A DNA stretch of 64,000 nt from Gemmatimonadaceae bacterium. GTDB taxonomy: Bacteria > Gemmatimonadota > Gemmatimonadetes > Gemmatimonadales > Gemmatimonadaceae. This document shows, piece after piece, positions 35,430 through 44,702 of the stretch. The notes under the pieces were generated by a model. It worked only from the letters and a program-made list of their open reading frames with translations, made no database searches and had not been told where the DNA came from. The stretch's first letter is position 1. Every line of letters starts with the position of its first letter. The position numbers were made by a program, and so were the translations under genes. The stretch covers positions 1-64,000 of the forward strand of contig JAICWO010000015.1 in assembly GCA_025934775.1 (NCBI GenBank), read 5' to 3'.

Positions 35430-36203
35430 TCAGCGCAGCTTGATGACCGTCCCCACCCGCAACCGGCTCGACGACAGACCGTTGATCTGCTTCAGGCGCT
35501 CGACGGTGGTGTTGTGAACGCGCGCGATGTTCCAGAGGTTGTCGCCCGCGCGGACCCTGTACGTCTTGCTCTGGTCCGACGACGCGCTCGCGACTTCACC
35601 ACCGGACTCGGTCGTCGTCGTCGTGGCCGCTTCATGGTGCAGCGCGGCGAGCACCGTCCGCGGCTCGGGCGCCTGCTTGAGCACCGCGACGTGGAAGTGC
35701 GGCGGATGATGCTCCTCGGTCGCTTCGATGACGTGCTTGTCCTCGAGTGCGAGCAAGTTGGTCCGCAGCCACTTGAGGCACACGGGGTTGCTCGGCTTGT
35801 GAAAGTCGACCGCCATGCCCGTTGGATGAACCGACTTGGGCGACGCGTTCGGCGGCTGCTCGTCGATGGGGCGGGCACCGCTCGTCACGACGAGGCGCTC
35901 GCCGCACGCGATGTGATATTCGTGCGCCAATGAGTCCGCGAACGCGAGCGTGTTCGGCAGCACGAACGGATACGTCGCATCATCGAGGGTGAGATCCTCG
36001 TTGACCGTGATCAGCATGAGGCCGCCGGCCATCGCCGCCTCGTAGATGTCGTTCTTGGTCTGCAGGAACGCGAGCTCGTGCGACTGCGCGTCGCCGTACA
36101 TGAGGTCGACGCTCGCCGGCGATCCGCGCAGCGACTGCGCCTGCGCCCCCGCGGCCGCAAGCAAGCCGATCAAGCTGGGTATGAGAACTGTGATGCGCCG
36201 CAT
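35430..36203 (-). CDS. DUF5715/M15-like protein with LysM domain
   Basis: 257 residues: signal peptide (1-22), an M15-like metallopeptidase core with SGARPIDEQPPNASPKSVHP (108-127; His126), GMAVDFH (Asp133) and PPHFHVAVL (His169, His171), then a Thr-rich linker and a C-terminal LysM domain (about 214-257, YRVRAGDNLWNIARVHNTTV). Both parts point to peptidoglycan: LysM binds it, and the M15-like H...D...H site fits an endo- or carboxypeptidase. Starts at ATG 36203. Confidence 0.7.
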   Translation of the reverse strand: MRRITVLIPSLIGLLAAAGAQAQSLRGSPASVDLMYGDAQSHELAFLQTKNDIYEAAMAGGLMLITVNEDLTLDDATYPFVLPNTLAFADSLAHEYHIACGERLVVTSGARPIDEQPPNASPKSVHPTGMAVDFHKPSNPVCLKWLRTNLLALEDKHVIEATEEHHPPHFHVAVLKQAPEPRTVLAALHHEAATTTTTESGGEVASASSDQSKTYRVRAGDNLWNIARVHNTTVERLKQINGLSSSRLRVGTVIKLR

Positions 36204-36235
36204 GTATGATGCGTAGTGCAGTCCTCGTTCCGTTG

Positions 36236-36324
36236 TGGAGAGGAGAGACTGGAGAGTGGAGAGTCGACCCGGCACGGTCGGGCCCGCACGCGCGACTCTC
36301 CGCTCTCCACACTCTACTCTCCGC
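36236..36324. repeat. Purine-rich inverted repeat
   Basis: Left arm at about 36236-36266 (GGAGAGACTGGAGAGTGG, then AGAGTCG) and right arm at 36293-36324 (CGACTCTCCGCTCTCCAC, then CTCTACTCTCC) are imperfect reverse complements of about 30 bases around a GC-rich loop. It lies between ggt and the LysM gene on the minus strand. No T-tract; it may be a Rho-assisted terminator or a repeat element. Confidence 0.55.
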
Positions 36325-36327
36325 CGT

Positions 36328-38007
36328 TCAATATCCCGCCGCGTGCCCGTCCTTCCGCGGATCTGATCCGGCGACGTAGCCGCGCTTGAGCTTGATGATC
36401 GCCTGGCTGCCGCCGAACTCCGACGCGGGAGCGATTCGAACGTCGTGGCCCATCGCGCGCAACTGGGCGATGACGCTGTCCGCGATGACCGGCTCGACGA
36501 GCACACGCGTGCCCGACATGTGGCGGAATCGGCCCTCGTCCATCGCCTGCTGCACGTTGTAGCCGAAGACCAGCAGGTTGAGCAGGAACTGCGCGTGCCC
36601 CTGTGCCTGCATCGCGCCGCCCATGAGGCCGAAGCTCATCCATGGCTCGTCGCCCGTACCATCGGGCGCCGAGTTGGGTCCGGGGATCGTCACGAATCCG
36701 GGAATGAGCGTGTGGAACGGACGCTTCCCCGGCGCGACGGTGTTGGGGAGGTTCGGCTCCATCGTGAATCCCGCGCCGCGATCTTGAAGCGAGAAGCCGG
36801 TGCCCGGCACGACGACGCCCGACCCGAACTCGTCGAACTGGCTGTTGATGAACGACACCATGTTGCCGTCTTTATCGGCCACGGTGAGGTAGATCGTCTC
36901 GCTCGCGGTGCGACCCGGGCCCGGATCGACCTGCACCTGCGCCTTGTGCTCGTCGATGTGACTCCGCCGCTCGGCGATGAATGGATCGGAGAGCAGATAG
37001 CTCGGCGGCACGGTGAGATGATCGGGATCGCCGACGTATCGCGCGAGGTCGGCGTAGGCGAGCTTCTTCGCCTCGATCAAATGATGCAGGTACGCAGCGG
37101 AGTTGTGGCCCATCGCTTTGAGGTCATACGCATCGAGAATCTTGAGCATCTCGAGCGTCGCGACACCCTGGTTGTTCGGCGGCAGCTCCCAGATGCGGTA
37201 GCCGTGAAATGGGATCGAGATCGGCGTCACCCACGTCGGCTGATTCTTCTTCAAGTCCTCGAGCGTGAGATAGCCGCCGAGCTTGCGCACGTGGTCCACG
37301 ATGCGCTGCCCGAGCGGGCCGCCGTAGAACACGCCGGGTCCATCTTTGGCGATCTCCCGGTAGGTGTTCGCGAGATCGGGATCGCGGAACCAATCCCCGG
37401 CCTTGGGCGACTGGCCGTTGATGAGAAAAGTGGTACGTCCGCCTTCGTCCGCCGCGAGAATCTTCGTCTCCGGCGCCCAGTCACCGGCGATCACCGGCGT
37501 GACCGGATAGCCATTTTCGGCGTAGCCGATCGCGGGCTGCAGCGCTTGGGCGAGCGAGATCGTGCCGTACTTCGCGAGCAGCGTGCTCCATCCGGCGAGC
37601 GCGCCCGGCACCGTGATCGTCTCCGGCCCGCGCGACGGCATGCGGGTGTGGCCGCGGCGGATCAGCTCCTCGCGCGTCATGAGCGAGCCCGCACGCCCGC
37701 TGGCGTTGAGCGCGACGAGGTGCTTCTCCTTGGCGCTCCAGACGAGCGCAAACATGTCGCCGCCGATACCCGTCATCATCGGCTCGACGACCGAGAGCAC
37801 GGCCGCCGCCGTGACCGCGGCGTCGATCGCGTTCCCGCCGTGCTCGAGGACGTTGATCGCGGCGGTCGTGGCGAGCGGCTGGCTCGTGGCGGCAATGCCG
37901 TTCGGGGCGTACACCGGCGAGCGGCCGGCCATGGTGGCGGCGCGCTGCGCGCCAATCGGAGCGAGCGCCGCGCTGAGCGCGAGCGCGACGGCGAGGAGAC
38001 GCTTCAT
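36328..38007 (-). CDS. ggt: Gamma-glutamyltransferase family protein
   Basis: 559 residues with a signal peptide (MKRLLAVALALSAALAPIGA). The fold matches GGT: NAIDAAVTAAAVLSVVEPMM and TGIGGDMFALVW near the N-terminus, the autoprocessing nucleophile Thr371 in SETIYLTVADKDGN, and MGGAMQAQGHAQFL in the small subunit. It should self-cleave before Thr371 and hydrolyse or transfer the gamma-glutamyl group of glutathione in the periplasm. ETIYLT rather than the classical TTHxS places it nearer the YwrD-like branch. The ATG overlaps the stop of the acyl-CoA ligase gene. Confidence 0.88.
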   Translation of the reverse strand: MKRLLAVALALSAALAPIGAQRAATMAGRSPVYAPNGIAATSQPLATTAAINVLEHGGNAIDAAVTAAAVLSVVEPMMTGIGGDMFALVWSAKEKHLVALNASGRAGSLMTREELIRRGHTRMPSRGPETITVPGALAGWSTLLAKYGTISLAQALQPAIGYAENGYPVTPVIAGDWAPETKILAADEGGRTTFLINGQSPKAGDWFRDPDLANTYREIAKDGPGVFYGGPLGQRIVDHVRKLGGYLTLEDLKKNQPTWVTPISIPFHGYRIWELPPNNQGVATLEMLKILDAYDLKAMGHNSAAYLHHLIEAKKLAYADLARYVGDPDHLTVPPSYLLSDPFIAERRSHIDEHKAQVQVDPGPGRTASETIYLTVADKDGNMVSFINSQFDEFGSGVVVPGTGFSLQDRGAGFTMEPNLPNTVAPGKRPFHTLIPGFVTIPGPNSAPDGTGDEPWMSFGLMGGAMQAQGHAQFLLNLLVFGYNVQQAMDEGRFRHMSGTRVLVEPVIADSVIAQLRAMGHDVRIAPASEFGGSQAIIKLKRGYVAGSDPRKDGHAAGY

Positions 38008-39698
38008 TCGTTCACCACGTGGACGTTGGCGGTTTCGGCAGGGAGGGATGCGGCAGCGGCGCGCGTGAAGTATCCGTCGTACATCTCGCGAATCGCGCGC
38101 TTGTTGAACTTGCCGACGCTGGTGCGCGGGATCGCGGTCGCAAACTCGAATGCGTTCGGCATCCACCATTTTGGAAAGTGCGGCATCAAGTGCGCGGTGA
38201 GCTCCTCGCTCGTGCACACGCACCCCGGCCGCGCGACGACGAGCGCGAGCGGGCGCTCGTCCCACTTGGGGTGCTGGAGTCCGACGACGGCGGCTTCGGC
38301 GACGTTCGGGTGCTTCATGAGCATATTCTCGAGCGCGACGGAGCTGATCCACTCGCCGCCGGACTTGATCACGTCCTTCGCGCGATCGCGAAGCGTGATG
38401 TAGCCGCGCGCGTCGATTGACGCGATGTCGCCGGTCTTGAACCACCCGTCGTCGGTGAAGCGGTCCGCCGAGTCCGACGAGCCGTAGTACGCGCCGGCAA
38501 CCCACGGACCGCGCACCTCGAGCTCGCCCATCGCGTCGCCGTTCCATTCAACGAAACCGGATTCGCCGCGCACGCGCGTTTCGACGAACGGCACCGCGCG
38601 CCCTGCGCTGTTGCGATACGCCCACTGCTCGGCATCCGCCGCGTCGCGCAGATCGTGCGTCGGCGTCGCCATGCTGCCGAGCGGCGACGTCTCGGTCATC
38701 CCCCAGGCCTGCTGCACCAGAATGCCATGACGTTCGTAGCCGCGCATCAGCGAATCCGGCACCGACGCGCCGCCGCTCACCATGAGCCGCAGCGCGGAGA
38801 GATCCCAGCGCGCCGGCGCGGCGTCGAGCGCGTCGAGCACGGCCATCCAGATCGTCGGCACGCCGGCAGCGACGGTCACGCGCTCGCGCTGCATGAGATC
38901 GAGAATGCTGCGCGCATCGAGCGCCGGGCCCGGAAGCACCTGCGACGCGCCGTGCAGCAGCGCGGCGTATGGAAGACCCCACGCATTGGCGTGGAACATC
39001 GGCACGACGGCCAGGATCGAGTCGGATTCCCGGACGAAGTTGACATCGTGCAGCCCGAGCGCGAGCGAGTGCAGCGCGTTCGAGCGGTGCGAGTACACGA
39101 CGCCTTTCGAGCGGCCGGTCGTCCCGGAGGTGTAGCACATCGCCGCGGCCTGCCGCTCGTCGATGCGATCGTCGAACGGCGCCTCGCCGTGCGCGGCTAT
39201 TAGCGTTTCATAATCGTGCATCCCTGCCGGCGTGTCGGCTCCGCCGTCGACGACGATCACATGCGCGAATGGCACGTCGCGCCGGAACTTCTCGAACTGC
39301 GGCAGGAGGACGCGATCGACGATCGCCACGGAGTCGCCCGCGTGGTTGGCGATGTATGCCAGCTCCTCGGCATGCAGTCGAACGTTGAGAGTATGCAGCA
39401 CCGCGCCCATGCTCGGGACGCCGTAATAGGCCTCGAGATGCTGATGATGATTCCAGCAAAACGTCGCGACCCGGTCGCCTGGCTCGACACCCAGCGCACG
39501 CAGCGCGCCGATCAACCGCCGCGCGCGCGCGAGCACCTCGCGATACGTGGTACGATGCACCAGCCCGTCGGCGCCCCGCGCGACGATCGCGCGCGCCGGA
39601 TGAAAAGCCTCCGCGCGCCGCGCCATGGCGGGGATCGTCAACTGGTAGTCCATCATGAGGCCGTGCATCGGCAGGTCCGGTCGCGGAGCACCTACCAT
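38004..39698 (-). CDS. AMP-binding acyl-CoA ligase
   Basis: 564 residues of the ANL superfamily. P-loop-like motif YTSGTTGRSKGV (189-200), then WGMTETSPLG, DGWFKTGDIASID and, near the C-terminus, RTSVGKFNKRAIRE with the catalytic Lys. It activates a fatty or other acid as acyl-AMP and transfers it to CoA. The long-chain/medium-chain type FadD3-like layout is likely. Overlaps ggt (ATGA). An in-frame ATG at residue 11 or 15 is an alternative start. Confidence 0.9.
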   Translation of the reverse strand: MVGAPRPDLPMHGLMMDYQLTIPAMARRAEAFHPARAIVARGADGLVHRTTYREVLARARRLIGALRALGVEPGDRVATFCWNHHQHLEAYYGVPSMGAVLHTLNVRLHAEELAYIANHAGDSVAIVDRVLLPQFEKFRRDVPFAHVIVVDGGADTPAGMHDYETLIAAHGEAPFDDRIDERQAAAMCYTSGTTGRSKGVVYSHRSNALHSLALGLHDVNFVRESDSILAVVPMFHANAWGLPYAALLHGASQVLPGPALDARSILDLMQRERVTVAAGVPTIWMAVLDALDAAPARWDLSALRLMVSGGASVPDSLMRGYERHGILVQQAWGMTETSPLGSMATPTHDLRDAADAEQWAYRNSAGRAVPFVETRVRGESGFVEWNGDAMGELEVRGPWVAGAYYGSSDSADRFTDDGWFKTGDIASIDARGYITLRDRAKDVIKSGGEWISSVALENMLMKHPNVAEAAVVGLQHPKWDERPLALVVARPGCVCTSEELTAHLMPHFPKWWMPNAFEFATAIPRTSVGKFNKRAIREMYDGYFTRAAAASLPAETANVHVVNE

Positions 39699-39728
39699 AC
39701 TCCCGCGCGCCGACCAGTGCGAGGGGTC

Positions 39729-40301
39729 TTACTCGGCGAGCCGCGCCAGATCGGACGCGACGTCGACGTCGAGCGGCGGCGGTTGGTCCACGTCCACGTA
39801 CCGAACGCGCGATGGCTCGCGCTCGATCACCGGCTTGGCGCCCACATCGCCACGCAACTCCGCAAGCTCAGGAAAGAGCGAGCGATCGAAGAGCACCGGA
39901 TGTCCGCGAACGCCCTGATACCTTGCCGCGACGATCGCCGAACGCTCGTGTCGCCATGTCGCGACCACTGCGTCGATGACGTCAGCGCCGATCGCGGGCT
40001 GGTCGCCGAGCGCAATGATGACGGCGTCCGTATCGTGCGGTAGCGCGGCGACTCCGGCTCGAACCGATGCGGAGAGTCCCTCGGACCAATGCGCGTTCGC
40101 GACGATCTCGCAACGCATGCCGTCGAGCGCACGCCGCACGAGCTCCGATTCATGCCCGACCACGACGAACAGCGCGTCGGTGGAGAGCGCCAGCGCATCG
40201 GCCGCGTGCCGAACGAGCGCTTTGCCGCGGAGTGGTTGCACGAGCTTTTGCGCGCCGAAACGGCGCGAACCCCCGGCGGCGAGGAGTAGTCCCGCGATCA
40301 C
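39729..40301 (-). CDS. MobA/MocA-like nucleotidyltransferase
   Basis: 190 residues from GTG 40301. The nucleotidyltransferase signature LLLAAGGSRRFGAQKLVQPL is at 4-23, followed by VVVGHESELVRRAL and the acidic IIALGDQPAIGADVID. This matches molybdenum-cofactor cytidylyl/guanylyltransferases (MocA type), which add a nucleotide to molybdopterin for xanthine-dehydrogenase-family enzymes. It overlaps the SufU-like gene by four bases (GTGA), in an operon with XdhC. Confidence 0.85.
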   Translation of the reverse strand: MIAGLLLAAGGSRRFGAQKLVQPLRGKALVRHAADALALSTDALFVVVGHESELVRRALDGMRCEIVANAHWSEGLSASVRAGVAALPHDTDAVIIALGDQPAIGADVIDAVVATWRHERSAIVAARYQGVRGHPVLFDRSLFPELAELRGDVGAKPVIEREPSRVRYVDVDQPPPLDVDVASDLARLAE

Positions 40302-40669
40302 GACGTGCTCGCGGAATCGAGCGCGCGATGCAGCGTGTCCACCGGAAGTGATGCACACTTCGCGCGCGCCGGCGGCGGTGCGCCGTCGAGCGCACGATGC
40401 ACGTGCGCGACGCTCACCTGGCGTGCCTCGGTGCGCGTCATTCCGCGCACCTGCTCCGTGAGCACCGACGCCGCCGCGATGCAAATCGCGCAGGCGTCGG
40501 CGGTGAACGCGGCGGCGCGAATCACGTCGTCATCGATGCGAAGCTGCACGCGGACGCGATCGCCGCAGAGCGGGTTCGCGCCATCGGCCGCGGCGTTCGC
40601 GTCCTCGAGCGCCCGGCGATTTCGCGGCCGCCGGAAGTGCTCGAGCACCGCCGCGCGGAACGCCGTCAC
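40298..40669 (-). CDS. IscU/SufU-like iron-sulfur scaffold protein
   Basis: 123 residues from GTG 40669. The scaffold signature is present: HFRRPRNRRALED, NPLCGDRVRV (Cys35, Asp37), then DACAICIAAASVL (Cys60, Cys63) and KCASLPVDTLHRAL (Cys105). These Cys and the Asp bind a nascent Fe-S cluster or zinc. It lies between xdhC and the MocA-like gene and overlaps both by four bases. That context suggests dedicated cluster delivery to a molybdenum hydroxylase. Confidence 0.8.
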   Translation of the reverse strand: MTAFRAAVLEHFRRPRNRRALEDANAAADGANPLCGDRVRVQLRIDDDVIRAAAFTADACAICIAAASVLTEQVRGMTRTEARQVSVAHVHRALDGAPPPARAKCASLPVDTLHRALDSASTS

Positions 40670-41631
40670 GCACGCTTGCCGTGCAGCACCGCGACGATCT
40701 CGGCGATGATCGACAGCGCGACTTCCGCCGAGCTCTTGCCGCCGAGGTCCAATCCAATGGGCGAGTGCACGCGCGAGATCTCCGCGTCGGTGAATCCTTC
40801 CTCGCGCAGCATGTCGCGAATCGCCCCGCCGCGCTTCTTGCTGCCGAGCAAGCCGACGTAGCCAACGTCCGATCGCAGCACGTGTCGCAGCACCGGAAGA
40901 TCGTACTTGTAGTCGTGCGCCACGAGGACGATCGCGTCGCGGCGGCCGAGCGGCATCGCGCTCACGATGTCCGACGGCATGCCGATCTTGATCTCGCTCG
41001 CGTCGGGAAAGCGCTCCGGCGTCGCATATCGTTCGCGGCCGTCGACGATCACGGTGCGCAACTCGAGCTCGCGCGCGAACGCCACGAGGGAGATCGCGAT
41101 CTGGCCGGCGCCGACGATCACGACGGTCGTGGGCGGCGCGATGCGATCCATGAAGACGCGGCCGTCGGCGTTCCATCCGGCGAGCTCCGACTCAGCGATA
41201 GTGAACGGGGCGCCCGCCGGCTGTATTGGCGTCACGATGACCGCGGTTTCGCCGCGTTCGACGAGCGACGTCGCGGCGCGATGGGCCGCGATCGTGGCAT
41301 CGCAATCGTCGCTCGGCTGCACGCGCTCGAGCAGCAGCTCCACGTTCCCGCCACAGGTGAGCCCGATCTCCCACGCTTCATCATCGTCGAGGGAGATCGA
41401 CAGCAGCCGGCGGCCGCCGCTCGCGATCAACGCGTCGGCTGCCTCGATCACCTGCGCGTCGATGCAGCCGCCGATCGTCACGCCGCCGATCAAGCGACCG
41501 CTCTCTCCAACGAGCATCTTCGCGCCAATTTTTTTCGAGCTGCTGCCGGTCGCGGCGATCAGCGTCGCGAGAACGAGTGACTTCTCGCCGCGCACGGCAT
41601 CGCTATCGAGACGAATGAGATCGTGCGTCAT
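40666..41631 (-). CDS. XdhC family protein
   Basis: 321 residues from ATG 41631 (a longer 334-residue form from 41670 is possible). The N-terminal XdhC/CoxI domain has LATLIAATGSSSKKIGAKM and GGVTIGGCIDAQVIEAA. The C-terminal Rossmann-like XdhC_C domain has TTVVIVGAGQIAISLVAFAR and YVGLLGSKKRGGAIRDML. XdhC binds the molybdenum cofactor and promotes its sulfuration and insertion into xanthine-dehydrogenase-family enzymes. No structural xdh/cox genes are in the window. Confidence 0.9.
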   Translation of the reverse strand: MTHDLIRLDSDAVRGEKSLVLATLIAATGSSSKKIGAKMLVGESGRLIGGVTIGGCIDAQVIEAADALIASGGRRLLSISLDDDEAWEIGLTCGGNVELLLERVQPSDDCDATIAAHRAATSLVERGETAVIVTPIQPAGAPFTIAESELAGWNADGRVFMDRIAPPTTVVIVGAGQIAISLVAFARELELRTVIVDGRERYATPERFPDASEIKIGMPSDIVSAMPLGRRDAIVLVAHDYKYDLPVLRHVLRSDVGYVGLLGSKKRGGAIRDMLREEGFTDAEISRVHSPIGLDLGGKSSAEVALSIIAEIVAVLHGKRA

Positions 41632-41710
41632 GTGCGAAGCTTGATGGTACCGTAGTCTCGCCGCCGGCATCGCTAGAGTCCAGCCGCATCATCCGCCCCC
41701 TCGCGACTGA

Positions 41711-42478
41711 CTACGGCAGCTCACCGGCGGCGCGCAGCGCATCGAGCCACGCGTGCCGGATCTCGCTCGCGCCGCGGGCGTTGGGTTCGACCAGCGAGCG
41801 GCGCCAGTACCAGCGGTCCTCGTCGGGTACCGCGGCGCCGTGCCCGAGGAAACGCTCGTAGACGTCGGCGAGCAGAACCTGCGGGGTTCCGCGCGCCAGC
41901 GTGCGGATGTGGTCGTTCAATCCATCGAGCACGGAGAGCGGCAGCGGCGCGTCGTCATATACGCCCGGGATGCGCGCGGTCCGGTCCGACGGATCGTAGA
42001 TCGTCGTCAGGACGAGCACGCCGTTGCCGAACCGGCCGCGCAGCGTGTCGATGAGAAAATCATAGGCCTCGGCCACGTCACGGCCAATGCGCTCGACGAG
42101 TGAACGCCGCGGCCGGTTCCCGAACGCGCTCAGGAGATCGTTGCCGCCGATCGTCAGCGTGATGAGCATGCGCTCATCAGAGTCTTCGAGCTGCGGGAGC
42201 TGCTCGCCGAACACGTCGCCGAGGGTGGCCCCATCGCCCGCGAGATTCTGGTATTCGATTCCCGGGCAGAGCGACGACAGGTCCTCGCCGATGTCCTCGG
42301 GCCAGCGCTCTTCAGAATTCTGGAACAAGAGCGACGCCGCGCCCAGCGGGGCGACGCGTCCCACGCTCGCCTGCCGCTCGAGCGCCACGGCGACGTCGAC
42401 TTCCCCGGCGTCGAGGGCCGGATAGAGGTCGATCGACATGGAATCGCCGAGGGCGATGTAGCGCGTGAAGTCGCTCAC
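41711..42478 (-). CDS. SGNH/GDSL hydrolase family protein
   Basis: 255 residues from GTG 42478, overlapping the ispH stop (GTGA). Block I is IALGDSMSIDLY (nucleophile Ser), the Gly block is in YQNLAGDGATLGDV, the Asn block is TIGGNDLLSAFG, and a C-terminal EIRHAWLDAL supplies a candidate His. It should be an esterase or acyl-hydrolase; no signal peptide is seen, so it may be cytosolic. Substrate unknown. Confidence 0.8.
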   Translation of the reverse strand: MSDFTRYIALGDSMSIDLYPALDAGEVDVAVALERQASVGRVAPLGAASLLFQNSEERWPEDIGEDLSSLCPGIEYQNLAGDGATLGDVFGEQLPQLEDSDERMLITLTIGGNDLLSAFGNRPRRSLVERIGRDVAEAYDFLIDTLRGRFGNGVLVLTTIYDPSDRTARIPGVYDDAPLPLSVLDGLNDHIRTLARGTPQVLLADVYERFLGHGAAVPDEDRWYWRRSLVEPNARGASEIRHAWLDALRAAGELP

Positions 42479-43695
42479 ACCGGGACGGCGAGTCCGCGCG
42501 TCGCGAGAATCCGCGAGATGGCGTCGCCGATCTTGTTGTTCGGCGTGCTCGCGCCCGCCGTGATGCCCACGCGCACGGGGCCGGCGGGCAGCCACTCGGC
42601 CGCGTCGGCCTCCGCGTGCTTGACCGCGGCGACACGGTAGTGGATCGAGCGCCTCTCCGGATCGATGGCGCCGGCACTCTCGACATGATACGTCGGCACG
42701 CGCTCCGCGCAGAGCGCCGCGAGCGATATCGTGTTGCTCGAGTTGAAGCCGCCGATCACCACCATCACGTCGACGCCGGTCTCGAGCAGCTCGCGGACGG
42801 CGTCCTGGCGCTCCTGCGTCGCCGAGCAAATCGTGTCGAAGCTGCGGAAATCGCGCGCGCGCGCGTCGGCGCCGCGGGCGCGCTCGATCGCGTCGCCGAC
42901 TTCGGCCGCGATGGCGAGCGACTCGCGCGCCAGCATCGTGGTCTGGTTCGCGACGCCGATTCGGCGCAGCTGCCGCGACGGCACGAAGCCCGGCGAGGCC
43001 GCGTGCGCGAACCGATTCATGAAATCCTCATCACTCGAGCCGCCCTCGACGTACGCGCAGACGAGCTTCGCCTCGTCCATGTTGCGCACGATGAGATAGT
43101 GACCGTCGGCGTACTTGCGAACCTGCGACGCGGTCGCGCGCGTCTCCTCGTGCGCGTACTTGCCGTGGATCAGCGCCGTGAACCCGTCGCGCGCGTAGCT
43201 CTCGACCCGTTTCCACACGTTCAGCACCGAGCCGCACGTCGTGTCGACGAGCACGCAGCCGCGATCGCGCAGCGCCGCGAAGTCGTCGATCGTCACCCCG
43301 AACGCCGGCATGATGACCACGTCCTCGGCCGTCACGCGCGAGAAATCGAACGAACCGGTCGGCTCCGGGCGGAGCAGGATCTCGATTCCCATCTCGCGCA
43401 GCCGGCGGTTGACCATCGGATTGTGGATGATCTCGCCGACCAGGAAGATCCGACGATCGGGAAATTTCTTGCGCGTCTGATACGCGTAGTCCACCGCGCG
43501 CTCGACGCCGTAGCAGAAGCCGAATTCGCGCGCGAGCCGGATCGTGACGTCGCCCAGCGTCAGCGCGAAATCGCTCTCCTTCAGCAGATCGACGATTCGA
43601 CCGTCGTAGTCGCCGGCGAGCTCGTCCTGGACCTCGGCTTTGAGGCCGAAGCCCTTTCTGAAATACGTGGATGGCTCTGGAGGGGGAGACGACAT
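42475..43695 (-). CDS. ispH: 4-hydroxy-3-methylbut-2-enyl diphosphate reductase IspH
   Basis: 406 residues. It reduces HMBPP to IPP and DMAPP, the last step of the MEP isoprenoid pathway, using a [4Fe-4S] cluster held by Cys61 (EFGFCYGVERAVD), Cys154 (DTTCGSVLNVWK) and Cys290 (DTICSATQERQDA). Family residues HNPMVNRRL and SNTISLAALC are present. It is longer than the E. coli enzyme (316), with an N-terminal extension of about 45 residues, as in the cyanobacterial/plant-like group. It is divergent from the LD-carboxypeptidase gene. Confidence 0.95.
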   Translation of the reverse strand: MSSPPPEPSTYFRKGFGLKAEVQDELAGDYDGRIVDLLKESDFALTLGDVTIRLAREFGFCYGVERAVDYAYQTRKKFPDRRIFLVGEIIHNPMVNRRLREMGIEILLRPEPTGSFDFSRVTAEDVVIMPAFGVTIDDFAALRDRGCVLVDTTCGSVLNVWKRVESYARDGFTALIHGKYAHEETRATASQVRKYADGHYLIVRNMDEAKLVCAYVEGGSSDEDFMNRFAHAASPGFVPSRQLRRIGVANQTTMLARESLAIAAEVGDAIERARGADARARDFRSFDTICSATQERQDAVRELLETGVDVMVVIGGFNSSNTISLAALCAERVPTYHVESAGAIDPERRSIHYRVAAVKHAEADAAEWLPAGPVRVGITAGASTPNNKIGDAISRILATRGLAVPV

Positions 43696-43736
43696 GATGG
43701 TTGTGAATTTAGCGGGCCGTCTCTAACCTTGCGGCG

Positions 43737-44702
43737 ATGAACCCGCCCGCCTCGCCGCCACCACTGCTCCGCCCTCCGGCGATCCAGAAGGGCGATACCA
43801 TCGGCGTCGTCTCGCCGTCGTACGCGCCCAAAGTCGCTTGGCTGCAGCGCGGCGTGCGCGCGCTCGAGCGTGCAGGCTTCGTCGTCCGGCTCGACCCCGA
43901 GGTTTACACGCAGCCGCGCTTCACGCGCGCCGAAGACGTGCGTCGCGCGGACAGTCTCATGCGCATGTGGGTCGATCCGTCGGTGAAAGCGATCATCGCG
44001 AGCACCGGCGGCTACGGCGCCGTGCGCCTGCTGCCGCACCTCGATCCGTCCGTCTTTCACGACACGCCCAAGGCGCTGGTGGGGTATTCCGACATCACGG
44101 CGCTGCATCTCTGGCTCATGCGCCGCGCGGGCCTTCGCAGCTTTCACGGCCCCACGGTCGACGATCTCACGCCGAGCTTGCGCGATCCGACGATGGCGTC
44201 GCTCGTCACCGCGTTGACGACGCCGTGTCCGCCGGCAAAGCTGGGACGCGAGCTCGCGCGCGGTGTGGTCGCGGGGCGCGCCGCCGGGCGCCTCGTCGGC
44301 GGGAACATGTCGCTCGTGCAGCAGACGATCGGCACGTCGTATCAGATCGACATGGAGGGTGCGATCCTGTTCATCGAGGAGACGCGCGATCCGATGTCCG
44401 TCGTCGACGAACGGCTGGTGCACCTCCGCGCGGCGGGATTGCTGGAGCAGGTGTCGGGGATCGTCTTCGGCCAACTGTCGCTCGATCGCTCGGAGGAAGA
44501 CGAGTTCGAGGATTTTCTGCTCGATCTCATCTCGGATCTCGACGTTCCAGTGCTCATGGACTTTCCGGCCGGTCACGAGAACCCTAATTTGACGCTGCCG
44601 TTCGGCACCGAAGTGGAGCTCGTGGTCGAGGAGAGCCGCGGCTGGCTCGCCTATCGTGAAGACGCGCTCCTCCCATCCCCGGACCGAGAGACCGGAGGCT
44701 GA
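43737..44702 (+). CDS. LD-carboxypeptidase (S66 family)
   Basis: 321 residues with the S66 catalytic triad: Ser118 in LVGYSDITALHLW, Glu214 in LFIEETRD and His280 in DFPAGHENPN. The enzyme removes the terminal D-Ala from tetrapeptides during murein recycling; no signal peptide supports a cytoplasmic location. It overlaps the transhydrogenase gene by one base (TGATG). Confidence 0.9.
   Translation: MNPPASPPPLLRPPAIQKGDTIGVVSPSYAPKVAWLQRGVRALERAGFVVRLDPEVYTQPRFTRAEDVRRADSLMRMWVDPSVKAIIASTGGYGAVRLLPHLDPSVFHDTPKALVGYSDITALHLWLMRRAGLRSFHGPTVDDLTPSLRDPTMASLVTALTTPCPPAKLGRELARGVVAGRAAGRLVGGNMSLVQQTIGTSYQIDMEGAILFIEETRDPMSVVDERLVHLRAAGLLEQVSGIVFGQLSLDRSEEDEFEDFLLDLISDLDVPVLMDFPAGHENPNLTLPFGTEVELVVEESRGWLAYREDALLPSPDRETGG

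Noticed and set aside
36445-38403. Long plus-strand reading frame of 652 codons
   Set aside because: It is antisense to gamma-glutamyltransferase and acyl-CoA ligase genes, lacks a family match and has the Arg/His-rich composition of shadow frames in high-GC DNA.
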